Assembly (NCBI GenBank): GCA_028753945.1 | Contig: JAPNXP010000014.1 | Span: forward strand, 4,402,001 to 4,466,000 | Origin: Hexactinellida sp. DTS-2022 | Lineage: Eukaryota; Porifera; Hexactinellida | Length of the DNA: 64,000 nt | Direction of reading: 5' to 3' | In this document: piece by piece, positions 42,864-54,036 of the stretch | Numbering within the stretch: position 1 is the first letter of the stretch | Layout of the letters: every line of letters starts with the position of its first letter | Made by a program: the position numbers and the translations under genes | Notes under the pieces: generated by a model | What the model was told of the DNA's origin: nothing | Databases searched by the model: none | What the model saw: the letters and a program-made list of their open reading frames with translations, nothing else

Positions 42864-43987
42864 TATATTTCTACTTTTACCTCAAGTGTGTTTAGGGTTT
42901 TAAATTTTAATCTCTTATGTGAATTATTGAAGTTAATTGTGCTGTTTTTAATAATTATTTTCAAATTATTTATTAGCATAAAATATGCCCACCTGACATT
43001 AAATACACAAGCTGCTCATCCGCGCTACGCGCGTTCTTACAACTTGCACACATGCTTTTCAAATTAAATGAACTTTTTTCGGACAGCGCCCCTTGTCAAA
43101 AATTTACCCTCGATACCGCCTCCTTACACAAAGTCTCAATATTAGATTTTTGTTTTGTTTAACAAATCCGTATTTGATTTAATAAATCAGCACTATGGTC
43201 TACATTTCTTTTTACTATTCATTTATTCGATCTAGATTCTAGTTCATCAATTCTATTCGGTTTAGATGTGTTTTATATTGAAATTAAGGAGATCACTGAC
43301 TGTTGTAAAGTTAATATCTGATTGAAAGAACAGGATACTGCTTTATCCAATTAGGAAAGCCAGTGACTGTGTAAAAATGTATTGGTCATTCATTTTTAAA
43401 GGACTGGCATTTGTTAATAATCACCAATGCAATAGAAATTACCACTGTTAATGGCTTTTTGATCCTTGAAGATTTTGTTAGCACCCATTGCTAATTAATA
43501 TTTAGGAATATGTTATCGCTGTTTTTACGTGAGGTTGTATTTCTGTTTCGAATTCTAAAACCCCGTACGCCCTCCCAGCGCCCCTTGCTGCATGGCCGCC
43601 CCCCAACAACCTTCCAGCGCCCCACGGGGGCTCTATGGCCCACTTTGAGAGATACTGGTTTATATTAATAAACTGACTCCAAATAGAAAATAAATATTAC
43701 TAAGGAACTGCACAACTCTGTGGACCCCAAACTTTGGGATGTGGAGAAGTTATTGCATTGATTGGTAATAATTGGATATCAAATAGAGTCACAATAAAAT
43801 GTTAGAAATGTATGGATAGACAGAGGGAACACAATAACTGATTGGATGAATGAACTTCCTCTCGACCAATTAAATCACAGTCTCAGATAGGCATTATATA
43901 ACGCACACTTGACAATTGATAGAGACACTAAAATCCTTTTATACGAATTGAATGCTAGCTGCTACTGGAAAACCCTCGAATTCAATA
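42864..43987. other. Gene-free stretch with CGCGCTACGCGCG hairpin
   Basis: Hairpin word at 43019-43033 shared with 11548-11562. Otherwise AT-rich with CCCCAGCGCCCC-like GC islands at 43560-43640. No supported ORF. Confidence 0.45.
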
Positions 43988-44145
43988 GGATAAAAGTTTT
44001 GTCACCTTTAGGGAGGGAAGATGTAAATATTTTTCTTAGATATTGAACTTGTTTCTAGATACAGTATTTCCTATCCCCCTGCCAAATTTCAAGTCTGTAT
44101 ATCTTACCAGTTCCTAAATCAGTTTTGAACAAACAAACAAAAATC
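43988..44145 (+). repeat. CAAA-tailed retroposon, copy 3
   Basis: AAAAGTTTTGTCACC at the start, TTTCAAGTCTGTATATCTTACC in the middle and AACAAACAAACAAA at the end. Same family as 21196-21375. Confidence 0.75.
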
Positions 44146-45547
44146 TTTGTGATTTAATATATAAGATATATTAACTTGAATAGCTCTTTTGAGAATAATT
44201 CAAGATTGTTCTCTTGCGGATTAACATCTGTTTCTTCCTTAATACAGATTTGTTTGAATTGTTCTGCTGAACGGAGATATAAGATAATAAATAATATCCG
44301 ATTATTATTATGAGTAACAGTACAAAAAGGTTTGATAGAGTAGTTGGGATTATTAACATTGCTATTGCAATACAATTTGGTTTATTAATTTCTTTGAAAT
44401 TGAGTGTTTATATATATATATTGTACTGTATCTACAAGCACCTTAAATACCATATTTTGACTGTTAGAATAACTTGGTTGTTCCACGTATACTACTATCA
44501 AAGAATTAACTCAAGTAATTATACGATGTGGCTCGAAATTCTGATACGAGTACATTTTCACTTTATTTGGAAAATGTTTACGTAGCTAGTTATTATAAAA
44601 AATGGGCTATTATATAAGTTATATTATCATACTAGAGTTCAAATTACAATTATATTTAATTACTTGATCACGTTAATTATTGTATTAAATATAAAAGGGC
44701 TTGACGATTGCTAACATATGTAATTTCTTGCTGCCAGGTTTAAAAAAAATTCTTGTTAAATAATTATTTGATATACGTATTGTAATGTAGATTGTTAGAA
44801 TTATCAGTCATTGAAGTTCAATGTACCTTATATATATTTAGAATGGTAGATGTATAGATATAACATACTCCTTTTTATTTTTTGTGTTTTGTTTTCCAGT
44901 GAGACTCCCCCGAACATATCTGGTAAATATAATTTCTTAAGACTCTCTAAGTGATTTAATTAAACAAAGATATAATTGGATTTGAACTTAGTGGAACAAA
45001 TTGTCAGGTACAATATTTCTCATTGACTCATACTTCGGTTAGTAGATATTTTTTGTTTACCCTCGCAGGTATGTTATCTGTACTATTAGGGAATTAAATA
45101 TATTATATATATATACGTATATACGTATATATACCCCACAAATAGGCATAATATGTAGGAAGCCCCTTTCTAAGGATAAAATTTTTAGGCAAAACAATCG
45201 CGATCTCCAATCCAATCCTTCTGTACAATATTAATCGCCGATCTACATTTTAAAAAAGGTGATGATATGATCTTTGGTCTTACGATCCAAATGTATACTG
45301 GTATTCTTCAATAAAATATTCCATTTTTGTTTTTCTATAATAATATTCGATTTTACATCTGTTACTATTCAGTTTTCACTACAGGTAAACCTCCGAAATG
45401 CGACACGATCGGATTTTCAACGATGTTTCAGAGATTTACTTTATGTGTTCATATATCTGTCTACAATTACAAACAAGCTAAAAAATATTTTAGCTTAACA
45501 CCAATAGCTCAATACCCTGATGCAACTTTAACCGTTTCTGAAGATGA
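44146..45547. other. Gene-free AT-rich stretch
   Basis: Several 60-100-codon frames on both strands (around 44154-44585 and 45274-45632) have no motif and reflect AT-rich codons. A solitary pogo-like end CAGGTAAACCTCCGAAATGC is at 45384 without its partner. (TATACG)n-like tract near 45105-45135. Confidence 0.5.
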
Positions 45548-45555
45548 ATATACAA

Positions 45556-45946
45556 CGGTCCGGAAATTTAATGGACCGGACCGGACATTCATGATTTTTT
45601 TCTCGACGGTCCGGACCGTCCAGACCGTATGATCAAAATATTGGATCGGTCTGGACCGGTCCAGACCGATGTACTGGTCCAGACCGTTATATCCCTTATT
45701 TGGACAGTTACAGACCGCATAGTATAGTGGCTAATTATATCCACTTGTATTTATAAGATACTTATTACTTATGTGCTTGTAAACAATGAGAAATAACGGA
45801 TTGGAGCCTGATAGTTTGTCCAATCTAGGATGAGTCCAGACCTATGAACGGTCCAGACCGATGAACCGGTCCAGACCGTTATATCGTTAATTTGGACCGG
45901 TCCAAACCGCACTTGAATATAAGCGGACCGGACCGCTGCATCTCTG
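45556..45946. mobile_element. hAT-type MITE, GGTCCGGACC word family
   Basis: The right end GGACCGCTGCATCTCTG is a standard hAT-like terminus; the left starts directly with CGGTCCGG and lacks about 11 bp. ATATACAA flanks both sides (45548-45555 and 45947-45954). Arrays of GGTCCAGACCG words fill most of the element. Confidence 0.75.
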
Positions 45947-46166
45947 ATATACAATGAAGTGATTCAGACAAGCGAGAAATGACTGAAAATCGATTCGAAC
46001 AAGTGAAAGTTATATGAATATTCTGACAAAATGATACACTTAATTCCTATTATATGGAAGCCCCTGTAAATTCTAAGAGTTAAGGACACAACATTCTGCC
46101 AAACGGTCTTCAGAATACCAGATCGATTTTAAATCGTGAATACTTATTTATAGTATCTATGGACTG

Positions 46167-46571
46167 CAGAGTGGACCATGGGTCGATGGGTCATGGGTCA
46201 TGGGTCAGATGGGTCACTTAAATTGATGGGTCATGGGTCACGGCTCTGTGACCCATGACCCATGACCCATTTGGAATTTCGATGTTCGTCCAGTTATAGT
46301 ACGAATCAAATTAACCCAGAAACATTACAAGGTATTTCTTTGGTAATGGAACTTAGAAGTCTACCAAAAGTAATTGATTTACATATTAATACATATATTG
46401 TAAGTTGCATTGTGTTACATAATGTTTAGATATTAAAAATAGATATTTAAATAGGTCAATGGGTAACACGATGGGTCAAAGCGTTACTCGATGGGTCAAT
46501 GGGTCATGGGTCACAGATGCGATGGGTCAGATGGGTCATGGGTCACCAATGTTGACCCATGGTCCACTCTG
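46167..46571. mobile_element. hAT-type MITE, GACCCAT word family, copy 2
   Basis: Same ends CAGAGTGGACCATGGGTC / GACCCATGGTCCACTCTG as 16674-17322, in inverted order of the interior. CTATGGA occurs at both sides, but offset by 3 nt on the left, so the duplication is imperfect. It lacks the nested GTCCAGG element and so shows the empty site. Confidence 0.85.
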
Positions 46572-46903
46572 CTATGGAGGCTACAAAATATAGGAAAACT
46601 TTGATAGTATATTTGTATTGAACGAATATATTGTAAATACTATTAAGGAAGCATTACTTGTAAATGGTCAACATATTCGAATTCATAGAATGTTCTCCTA
46701 AACTGTAGTTATTCTTTGCATTAACTTCCAATGTATTATTGTAGGAAGAATCCTGACTCTTTAATTGCCAGACGGTAATTTCAATTGTTATAGCTACTAA
46801 AATACTAAAAGAACCCTTCTAATTACTGAAGGCATTTGGCTTGAGACAAGTATTGCCATTAATAAATAGGGTTGCGAGTAATAGTATTACGAATATATCT
46901 CAC

Positions 46904-47821
46904 ATGGACTCTTTACAATTTGCAGATTATAAAATTAAATTAATATATTTTATCATCTTATTTGCAGTGATTGAAAACTTTATAATATTGTGGACATATC
47001 GGAGTGAATACCCCAGTACATCTGGATGTTCAACTGAAGCACTAAACCGTGTTGGGATTAAAGAAAGTAATATAATTATCCGAGAGGGACCTTACCACTT
47101 GTATATACTAATAGTCAGTGCTCCATCCAATTACGCTCAACGAAGAGCAATTAGGAATACATGGGGAAACACAGTACAGAGCTACAATTTTATGAAGTAC
47201 ACGTTTGTTATCGGAAATATAGGAGTAAAGCAATCAGACTTGGTAGCTATACAAAAAGAAAAGGATACATTTGGAGATATTATAGTGTTGGATGGTGTGG
47301 AAGAAGTGTATACTAAGTTGTCGAGGAAAGTGCTGAAAGCATTCGCCTGGGCAAGTAGGCACATAGATGCTGTCTACTATCTTAAGACGGATGACGATAG
47401 TTATGTCGTTATCGACAACCTATATAAAGTTCTTACTGACGAGAATCTATCAACGAATAGATTGATTTTGGGTAACATCTACAAACGAGCAGGAGTACAC
47501 AAATTGGGAAAATGGGCAGAATTTGGTTGGTTTCTCTGTAAAGTGTATTTACCATTCCCAACTGGTGTTGGATACATACTCACTCAGGATGTTGTGCAGT
47601 ACTTGGAAGTTAACTCAGAAAGGCTAATGCATTATAATAATGAAGATACTTCGTTAGGATCTTGGGTTGCTGCTCTCAAGCTTGAGTATGTACATGATGG
47701 GAGAATATTACCAGTGGGTAACAACTGTAAATCTTCTAACTGGCTGTTACATTATATAAGCCCTGCAATGTTAATAAAGATTCACTCTTCCTGGTTGAAT
47801 GCAAAAAGAACATGCAGTTGA
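46904..47821 (+). CDS. B3GALT6-like: Beta-1,3-galactosyltransferase, B3GALT6-like
   Basis: A 305-residue type II membrane protein: a short cytosolic tail, one hydrophobic segment (about residues 10-32), then a GT31 domain. Motifs in order: ILIVSAPSNYAQRRAIRNTW, YTFVIG, DGVEEVYTKLSRKVLKAFAW, YYLKTDDDSYV with the metal-binding DDD, then KLGKWAEFGWFLCKVYLPFP, GVGYILTQDVVQYL and NEDTSLGSWVA (E-D-x-S-L-G-W). The C-terminal NNCKSSNWLLHYISP and the AEFGWFLCKVYLP block are closest to B3GALT6, the Golgi enzyme that adds the second galactose of the glycosaminoglycan linker. The first ATG at 46904 is preferred; the open frame starts earlier without ATG. No intron. Paralogy within GT31 is not settled. 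Confidence 0.8.
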   Translation: MDSLQFADYKIKLIYFIILFAVIENFIILWTYRSEYPSTSGCSTEALNRVGIKESNIIIREGPYHLYILIVSAPSNYAQRRAIRNTWGNTVQSYNFMKYTFVIGNIGVKQSDLVAIQKEKDTFGDIIVLDGVEEVYTKLSRKVLKAFAWASRHIDAVYYLKTDDDSYVVIDNLYKVLTDENLSTNRLILGNIYKRAGVHKLGKWAEFGWFLCKVYLPFPTGVGYILTQDVVQYLEVNSERLMHYNNEDTSLGSWVAALKLEYVHDGRILPVGNNCKSSNWLLHYISPAMLIKIHSSWLNAKRTCS

Positions 47822-49199
47822 TAGGATCATTCTATTTCTGTAGATATTAAAAAATATGTAACTAAGTTAATTTATAATTGAGCCCTAGACAATTAGGCTG
47901 TATCACATTGGTGATTCGTTAATAGAGGGCAGATGAGACAATATTGCATGTATGTATAACCAGCAGGGGCGTTCCGTGCGGGAGGTATAGGGGGGGGGGG
48001 GGGGGGGGGGGCTGCTGCACAGTGATGTTTTGCCAATTTTAGAAGTGGGGGAACGGTCATGAAAATTTTATTAGGCTGTTCTCTGAGGAAAAACTTGAAT
48101 AATTTAGTTCCTTATACCTAGTAATTAATAGATATACATAACGTGATAATATTTCTTGCCATTCATTCTGATTAAGCACATACACAATGTCTCGTTATTG
48201 TAATTCCTTACATAAAAGCAAAGCTGGGCACTAATCCGTTAATCCGTTAATCGTTAATTAACGGAAGTTAAATTTTTCTTTAACGATTAACTTTTAAGTT
48301 AACTTTGAAATCGTTAACGGACTTAATTAACTACCGTTACATTTACAAGTCCGTTAATAATCCGTTAACGCAATTATGAATTCTTGATAGTTTATATTAC
48401 AATAACCGAACAAATGTTTTTTGAACAACAGGTATTTTACCCCACACACAATATGCTTCTTGTAGCGTATTAATGAGTTTAACACCTCCATAAAATGTAA
48501 ATTAATATTGTTTTGGTAAACTTATCGTTTTATGTAAACATCAATGTTGAAGAATCTACAAATGTTATTATCGTGCTAGAATCTTGAATGTATTAATACA
48601 ATTTATTATTGTTTAAATTCTTTTGACCGTTTAGTGTATTTTTAGATTTTCAATAGCGACACTTATGTGAATTTGAATCTTATATCTATATTAGTCAACA
48701 TCCCTTAAACAACTTATTTCCCTTATTATTCGCTGATTAACGATAGGTTGTGCTTGTAGGGTTTCATTTGGGGGGGTCCCCCCAATTTAGGGAGGGACCC
48801 CCCCAAATCTGCTAATTTTCAAATATATTTGGGGTGTCCCCCCAAATTTGAGGGGACCCCCCCAAATTAGCCAACTTTCGTTTCACTTGGGGGGTCCCCC
48901 CAAATTTGGGGGGGACCCCCCAAGTCTGCGAATTATCAAATTCATTTGGGGGGGACCCCCCCAAGTTTGGGGGTGACTTCCCCAAATCTATCAATTTTTC
49001 CAGTACTTTTGGGACTTCGTATAACCGACGAAATTGCATTTATGATCCTACAAGCTTTCCGACTTGGTACGCAGGGCGTTGACTGTAGATAATATTGTTG
49101 ATGATATTATTTTAAGTCAGTATACTCGATTCACAAGGCAGAATCAAGGGGAACTCAAGGGAAGTTCATTCTCTTTCAAATTGAGAGTACAGGCGAAAT

Positions 49200-49350
49200 C
49201 GTCCCCCCCCTAAATGCATGGGAAAAGAGGCAAAACCCCGATAGGCAAAACAATTCGATTTCAACTGTACGTATATGAATTGTGTTATGGATAAACAAGT
49301 ATGTGCAAGGGGGCAAATAACCGGGGAGGCAAAAACACCCGAATCGACTG
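49200..49350. mobile_element. pogo-type MITE, GGCAAAAC family
   Basis: Ends CAGGCGAAATCG and CGAATCGACTG flanked by TA on each side. GAGGCAAAA words repeated inside. Ends are less well matched than in other copies. Confidence 0.6.
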
Positions 49351-49574
49351 TACCTAAGGATCAAAGCTTTGGTATCAGTCAATGTACATTATTATAGGTA
49401 AATTTATCCCACTCAAAGGCTGAAAGTTCTATGTGAACAACCCAGATAGTGGAAGCAAACGAATTGTGCAAATTGTGTATAAATCCCAGTACCGCTAAAG
49501 AAATGAATGCATACATAGAATGAATATTTATTATTGTTAAGGAATCTCATTATGAATGATTTGTCTCTACTCTC

Positions 49575-50367
49575 TATAACTAAATGAAATGATGATAGAA
49601 TCTACTTTGACATCTCTCTTTTCTCACAACTGATATTATGGGTTCATAATGTGAGGCCTCATTTCCAAGATAAATTGCTTGGTCGCTTGGATTATTTCTT
49701 CCTACTTTGGGGTTAAACCCTTTGAAAGAAAATTTGTCCCATGTATTATTTATGTACACAAATACATCTGTTTTTAGCCATATTGCCATACAAAATATCT
49801 CAACATCACTCCCCCATACGTTGAAATCATAGTATTATTTTGTGTTAGATATTCTTCCATAGATTGATTCGTCTTATTATCAACATATTTTTTACATTGG
49901 GGAGATGATTCCTAAATTGAACAAGTTTGGTCCGAATTAAGCCATGAAAATCCTGTGTATCAGTCAACCACCAACTAAAGGCTCTGTAGAGGCAATTTCC
50001 ATCCGGAATAATTGAAACTTTCATTTTTGGAGAGCAATTTCTTAACTTTATATATGCTGTTTTAACTATTTCTGGTGGATCTTCCAATTTAGTTTTCAGG
50101 AGTAATATGTCTTGATTAATTCTCTGTCGTCACTTGAATGTGATGGGCTTGAACAAATCTTCTGTGTAATTTCTATTATAACAGTCAGTTTTCAATTTCT
50201 TGGTATTTATTTTTTGTGACATGTCTGTTGGTTTCAACGATTCATTTTCATATTTCGGCCGATCGTCTTCCAGAGAATATTGACCATTGTCAGATTGATA
50301 CTCTTGCCCTTGCATGGCTGAGAATAAATCATCATCCACTTCACTCAATGGTACATCTTCTGTAAAT
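49575..50367 (-). pseudogene. OTU-domain protein exon, broken
   Basis: On the minus strand the exon begins after a splice acceptor (TTTCAG at about 50368). An acidic, hydrophilic stretch EVDDDLFSAMQGQEYQSDN precedes a TGA at about 50130; then, in the same frame, KVSIIPDGNCLYRAFSWWLT carries the OTU catalytic D-G-N-C. Two frameshifts follow (near 49890 and 49815) and the end reads MAIWLKTDVFVYINNTWDKF and AIYLGNEASHYEPI with the expected C-terminal His. OTU proteases remove ubiquitin; transposon-encoded OTU domains are known in several groups. One stop plus two shifts say it is not functional. Earlier exons, if any, lie above 50400. Confidence 0.75.
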
Positions 50368-50832
50368 CTGAAATATCATGTTTGTTTTTTAATAGAAATA
50401 TACGTATATAATTAATTCACGCAATACGTAAAATGATATCGAAATATGCAAAGCCATTTAATAGTGTGATAATTACTTGTTCACTTTAGTCATTTACTTC
50501 GAGTCATAATTAATTGAGCAATTAATTGGAAGTGTTGCAAGTCAGATTGACGAAATTATATGAAGTCTTACATAATCTCATGTTAATACAATGTATAACG
50601 ACCCGCTCGCTTGCTCGCGTTAGATAAATAATTAATAACAACAACAAAAATTCACAATATGTTGTCTACAATATCATATTTGGAATCAGCGTACCCGATT
50701 ACTCCAATATAGCTGTTGGAACCACGTTTCTGGGACTATTTTGAAATTTGTAGACTGAGGAATCATGTCACGAATTGTATGTAGTATTCCTAAAGATTTT
50801 TATTAGTAAATAATTATTAGTATCATTTGATA

Positions 50833-51017
50833 CATTTGAGTCTCCCAAAACGGACACTCCGAGAAGCGGACAACCCCTACAACATCCTAGAACGGAATGA
50901 ATAACATCGCGTCGCCATATATACATGTAATACTTAAGTAGTGTCCGAGAAGCCGACAACTCTCCATAACAGACAGATTCCATGCCACATTGTGTCCGTT
51001 ATTTGGAAACTCCACTG
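50833..51017. mobile_element. pogo-type MITE, AACGGAC family
   Basis: Ends CATTTGAGTCTCC and GGAAACTCCACTG flanked by TA (50831-50832 and 51018-51019). Words CGGACACTCCGAGAAGCGGA occur twice, once inverted. Confidence 0.75.
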
Positions 51018-51168
51018 TAGTTATCTAATATTTATAAGAACAACACGACAAGAGTATTAGATATCTAATTTCCATTCTTGAATTGAGTATTACTTGCGTG
51101 AATTATCGACAGACAATACACTTTTTAAATACTGCATCTTTATGAATTTTGGAGCTATGTAGTAAAGA

Positions 51169-51366
51169 CATACTTGCCAACTGCCCCGATTTTTTGGACG
51201 TGTGTTAACTGTTAAGTTCAATGCCCCGCCAAAACTTGGCAAAAACGTGATTTGTCCCGATATATTGTACGTCAGACTAGTGCATATATGCCACATGCGA
51301 AATTATCCTATGTCCCGCTAAACTACAATCGTCCCGCTTTTTTTTTCAGTCAGGTTGGCAAGTATG
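51169..51366. mobile_element. TTGCCAAC-family MITE, CCCCGCC words
   Basis: Ends CATACTTGCCAACTG and AGGTTGGCAAGTATG. Flanks TAAAGA and TAAAGG are a 6-bp duplication with one mismatch. GTCCCG words recur in the arms. Related in ends and words to 1378-3124. Confidence 0.8.
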
Positions 51367-51795
51367 TAAAGGACCAGATGGAATTTGTAGATCACGAAAA
51401 TGTTAGTTACGCAAACAACCTGATTAAAGATTAAATTATTATAAATTCCATAACCAAAGTGAAAATGCATCTTAACAGTTAACACGTATATAAATTGTGA
51501 CAGTTAACACGTATATGAAATCTTTCGAATCTAGTTTTGCTGATTATATAATCAATAGAAAATTTTCTGTAGTTTAAGGTGACATGATTTTGTTTGGATA
51601 AATTTCCCTTAAAGCAACAAGAAAGAGATATTTATGGAATTTAGAAAGTTTAAGTACTTCTGTAGCCATCATATAATAGTTTGTTGTTAATGCACGATGT
51701 GGTAATTTTTCTCTAATTGTTCTATATTTATTTTACACAGGGCAACAAATCTGTTACCACCTTCTAGGCATTTAAACAAAATTTACTTGCATATA

Positions 51796-52295
51796 CAGTG
51801 CAACCTCTATAAGTGGGGTCTCTAAAAATGGGGAACCTCCATAAGTGGGGAATTTTTTTCCCATATTCGTATATATCCATACAAATGAACCTCTATAAGC
51901 GGGGAAGTGGGGAATGGGGGACCATAAATTTCAAGGAGTTTTTATCTCCATACAAAACAACCTCCATAAATGGGGGGAATGGACAAATCCTAACATGATT
52001 CTTATAAAATAATACAATATTTCCAATAAATCGACTCAAAAGTTCTACAGAAAAAATATTTTCGATTGATCTACTCTGATGTTTTTAGAAGAAATCATCT
52101 AGTGTAGATCAGCAGTTAACTAAATTGTCATAATATACAAATAAGAACTAGAACGTGCATTAATGTGTGTGTTATATGAATATTTTGTATAATATAGCAT
52201 ATATAATGTTTTTCCAATTGAATTTTATAACCGGGGAATGGGGGGCAATTGAAATTTTCCCCGTCCCAGCTCCCCCACTTATAGAGGTTCCACTG
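51796..52295. mobile_element. pogo-type MITE, CTCTATAAGTGGGG family (500 bp)
   Basis: Ends CAGTGCAACCTCTATAAGTG and CACTTATAGAGGTTCCACTG flanked by TA (51794-51795 and 52296-52297). The left subterminal region repeats AACCTC(C/T)ATAAGTGGGGAA five times. Confidence 0.9.
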
Positions 52296-52334
52296 TAAAC
52301 AAGAACATCCCTTATTATGAGAGCTTACTAAAGT

Positions 52335-52665
52335 CATAGTTGCCAGAGGCGGCGCGGCTTTTGGGGGCCCCCGGGTGATCGACCTACTAGTCCCCTTTGT
52401 CCAGGGCCCCGTGGGGCCTGAACAAGGGGCCCCCCTTTGTAATCGATTGAGGGGCCCGCGGGTGAATCACCCGTGCGGGGTGCGGCCGCGCCGCCCATGA
52501 TAGTTGCCAACCTGGTGTCTCACTAAGCCGTGAGATTTCTTCTTAAAAGGCGTGAGATTTGGAATTTCTGCATCAAAATGTACTGATGAGTAGTAAAATG
52601 TCGTGAGATTGGATTTTCGAAAAACCATGAGTCTACCAGCTAACCCGTAAGAGTTGGCATCTCTG
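52335..52665. mobile_element. TTGCCAAC-family MITE, CGTGAGATT words
   Basis: Ends CATAGTTGCCAACCTG (split by an insertion) and GAGTTGGCATCTCTG flanked by TAAAGT on both sides (52329-52334 and 52666-52671), a perfect 6-bp duplication. CCGTGAGATTT recurs inside. Confidence 0.8.
52344..52499. mobile_element. hAT-type MITE, GGGGGCCC words (level 5)
   Basis: Ends CAGAGGCGGCGCGGC and GCGGCCGCGCCGCCCATG flanked by a perfect ATAGTTGC duplication (52336-52343 and 52500-52507). It is inserted in the end of the previous MITE. Confidence 0.9.
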
Positions 52666-53298
52666 TAAAGTAATAAACATAAATTTGAAGCAAAATATAG
52701 TAAATGTAAAAAACAACAAGTACAAGTTCATTTATCGAAGCTGGGGTATAATGGAGGGGAACCACCCTCAAATGTAGCTGAGGCTTCATGAAGTCATCCC
52801 AAAAGTACTGGAAAAATTGATAGATTTGGGGAAGTCACCCCCAAACTTGGGGGGGTCCCCCCCAAATGAATTTGATAATTCGCAGACTTGGGGGGTCCCC
52901 CCCAAATTTGGGGGGACCCCCCAAGTGAAACGAAAGTTGGCTAATTTGGGGGGACACCCCAAATATATTTGAAAATTAGCAGATTTGGGGGGGTCCCTCC
53001 CAAAATTGGGGGGACCCCCCCAAATGAAACCCTACAGTGCTAGCATATATCTTAGCTTGAATGACCCAACAAAGGAACATTTTATAGTTAGAGCACTATT
53101 TGAGATGTCTTATAGCAAAAAAACTGATTTTGTTGTTGTTTGTATAATTTAAATTAACTGTAACGGATTAACGTTAACTTCCGTTACATTTTTAACGTAT
53201 TAACGGATTAGCTGTTAACGAAGTTAACTTTTTGGTTAACGGATTAACGATTAACGAAGTTAACTTTTTGATTAACTGTGCCCACCTTTGCATAAAAG

Positions 53299-53720
53299 TG
53301 TACATGGATTCCTCATACGAGCGATTTCAGCTTTCGAGAAAATTTCTGGGTTGTCCATTAATTTTGGCCAATATACATGAGGAAATTGGAGCCTCGTACA
53401 GGGATATGACTCAAATAGGTTGGTAGGTACGGCAATGGTCATGGTATTTATATATACCGTCACAAAATTTAGCGCTCACTAGTTTGTACATTGTTTTTAA
53501 CATTATGTGGGTGATCTGAATTGTCTGGTTAACAATTGATGATACTAATATTTCAAAAACTAATCTATTTCATTCTTGTTAAGTATGTAATTGTTATTAA
53601 CAAATCCTCGTTGAGCCCGTGATTGAAGGTCTCGTCTGATTAAAGAAGACATCAATCAACACGTAAACAAACAGTTGTACAACTGAGTGATCTATTAGGA
53701 GGAACGCCGTTCCCTCCGGG
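53299..53720. repeat. Old dispersed repeat, inverted copy, inside level 1
   Basis: AATTGGAGCCTCGTACAGGG and AAATAGGTTGGTAGGTACGG (53382-53434) are the inverse of sequence split by the elements at 918-3215, and resemble 56120-56158. Around 53500-53530 GTGGGTGATCTGAATTGT resembles 1978-2000. The remainder is featureless. Confidence 0.55.
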
Positions 53721-54036
53721 CTTGAATTTTCTCATGAGGGAACGCCGTTCCCCCAGCAAAAATAGCGGGGGAACGGCGTTCCCCCGCGTTCCCCCTAAAA
53801 AACATCACTGGTGCTGCACCCCCCACTTTTCGCCTATCTGGTCGGTAAATCCTGGGTCGTCGGTAAAACTGATCGATTAACAGTAATTTCGGATATTCTT
53901 GTTGATGAAACCTGTGGGTAAACTGTTATATCTGCCTCCAAGTATAGCACCAATGCATGTTCGTCGGTTAAACCAATAAGTTACACCCCCCCCCCCCCCC
54001 CACTCAGAATGGTCACGGGATGCCCCTGATAACCAG

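Larger units (their letters stand above)
48755..53036. mobile_element. OTU-bearing element with GGGGGTCCCCCC TIRs (level 3)
   Basis: Ends TGTAGGGTTTCATTTGGGGG and CCCCCAAATGAAACCCTACA flanked by a 5-bp GTGCT duplication (48750-48754 and 53037-53041). TIRs of about 270 bp are arrays of GGGGTCCCCCCAAAT. It carries the broken OTU gene and at least four small MITEs. Superfamily unknown to me. Confidence 0.82.
48219..53290. mobile_element. Second hAT-type element of the nest, TTAACG words (level 2)
   Basis: Ends CAAAGCTGGGCAC and GTGCCCACCTTTG flanked by a perfect CATAAAAG duplication (48211-48218 and 53291-53298). CCGTTAATCCGTTAATCG-like arrays fill both ends (48230-48370 and 53155-53280). About 790 bp without level 3. 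Confidence 0.9.
47964..54028. mobile_element. Outer hAT-type element of the nest (level 1)
   Basis: Ends CAGGGGCGTTCCGTG and CACGGGATGCCCCTG, flanked by a perfect 8-bp duplication ATAACCAG (47956-47963 and 54029-54036). A G-run of about 24 near 47989 and matching C-rich right side, followed by CACAGTGATGTTTT and its inverse, continue the TIRs. GGAACGCCGTTCC words are near 53700-53800. Without inner insertions it is about 1 kb. Confidence 0.88.

Noticed and set aside
44154-45632. Cluster of 60-100-codon frames
   Set aside because: AT-rich DNA with no motif and frames overlapping on both strands; parts overlap a word-array MITE.
47986-48012. Poly-G run as an assembly gap filler
   Set aside because: Both arms of the hAT element are G/C-rich here, so a real tract is plausible; length is uncertain.
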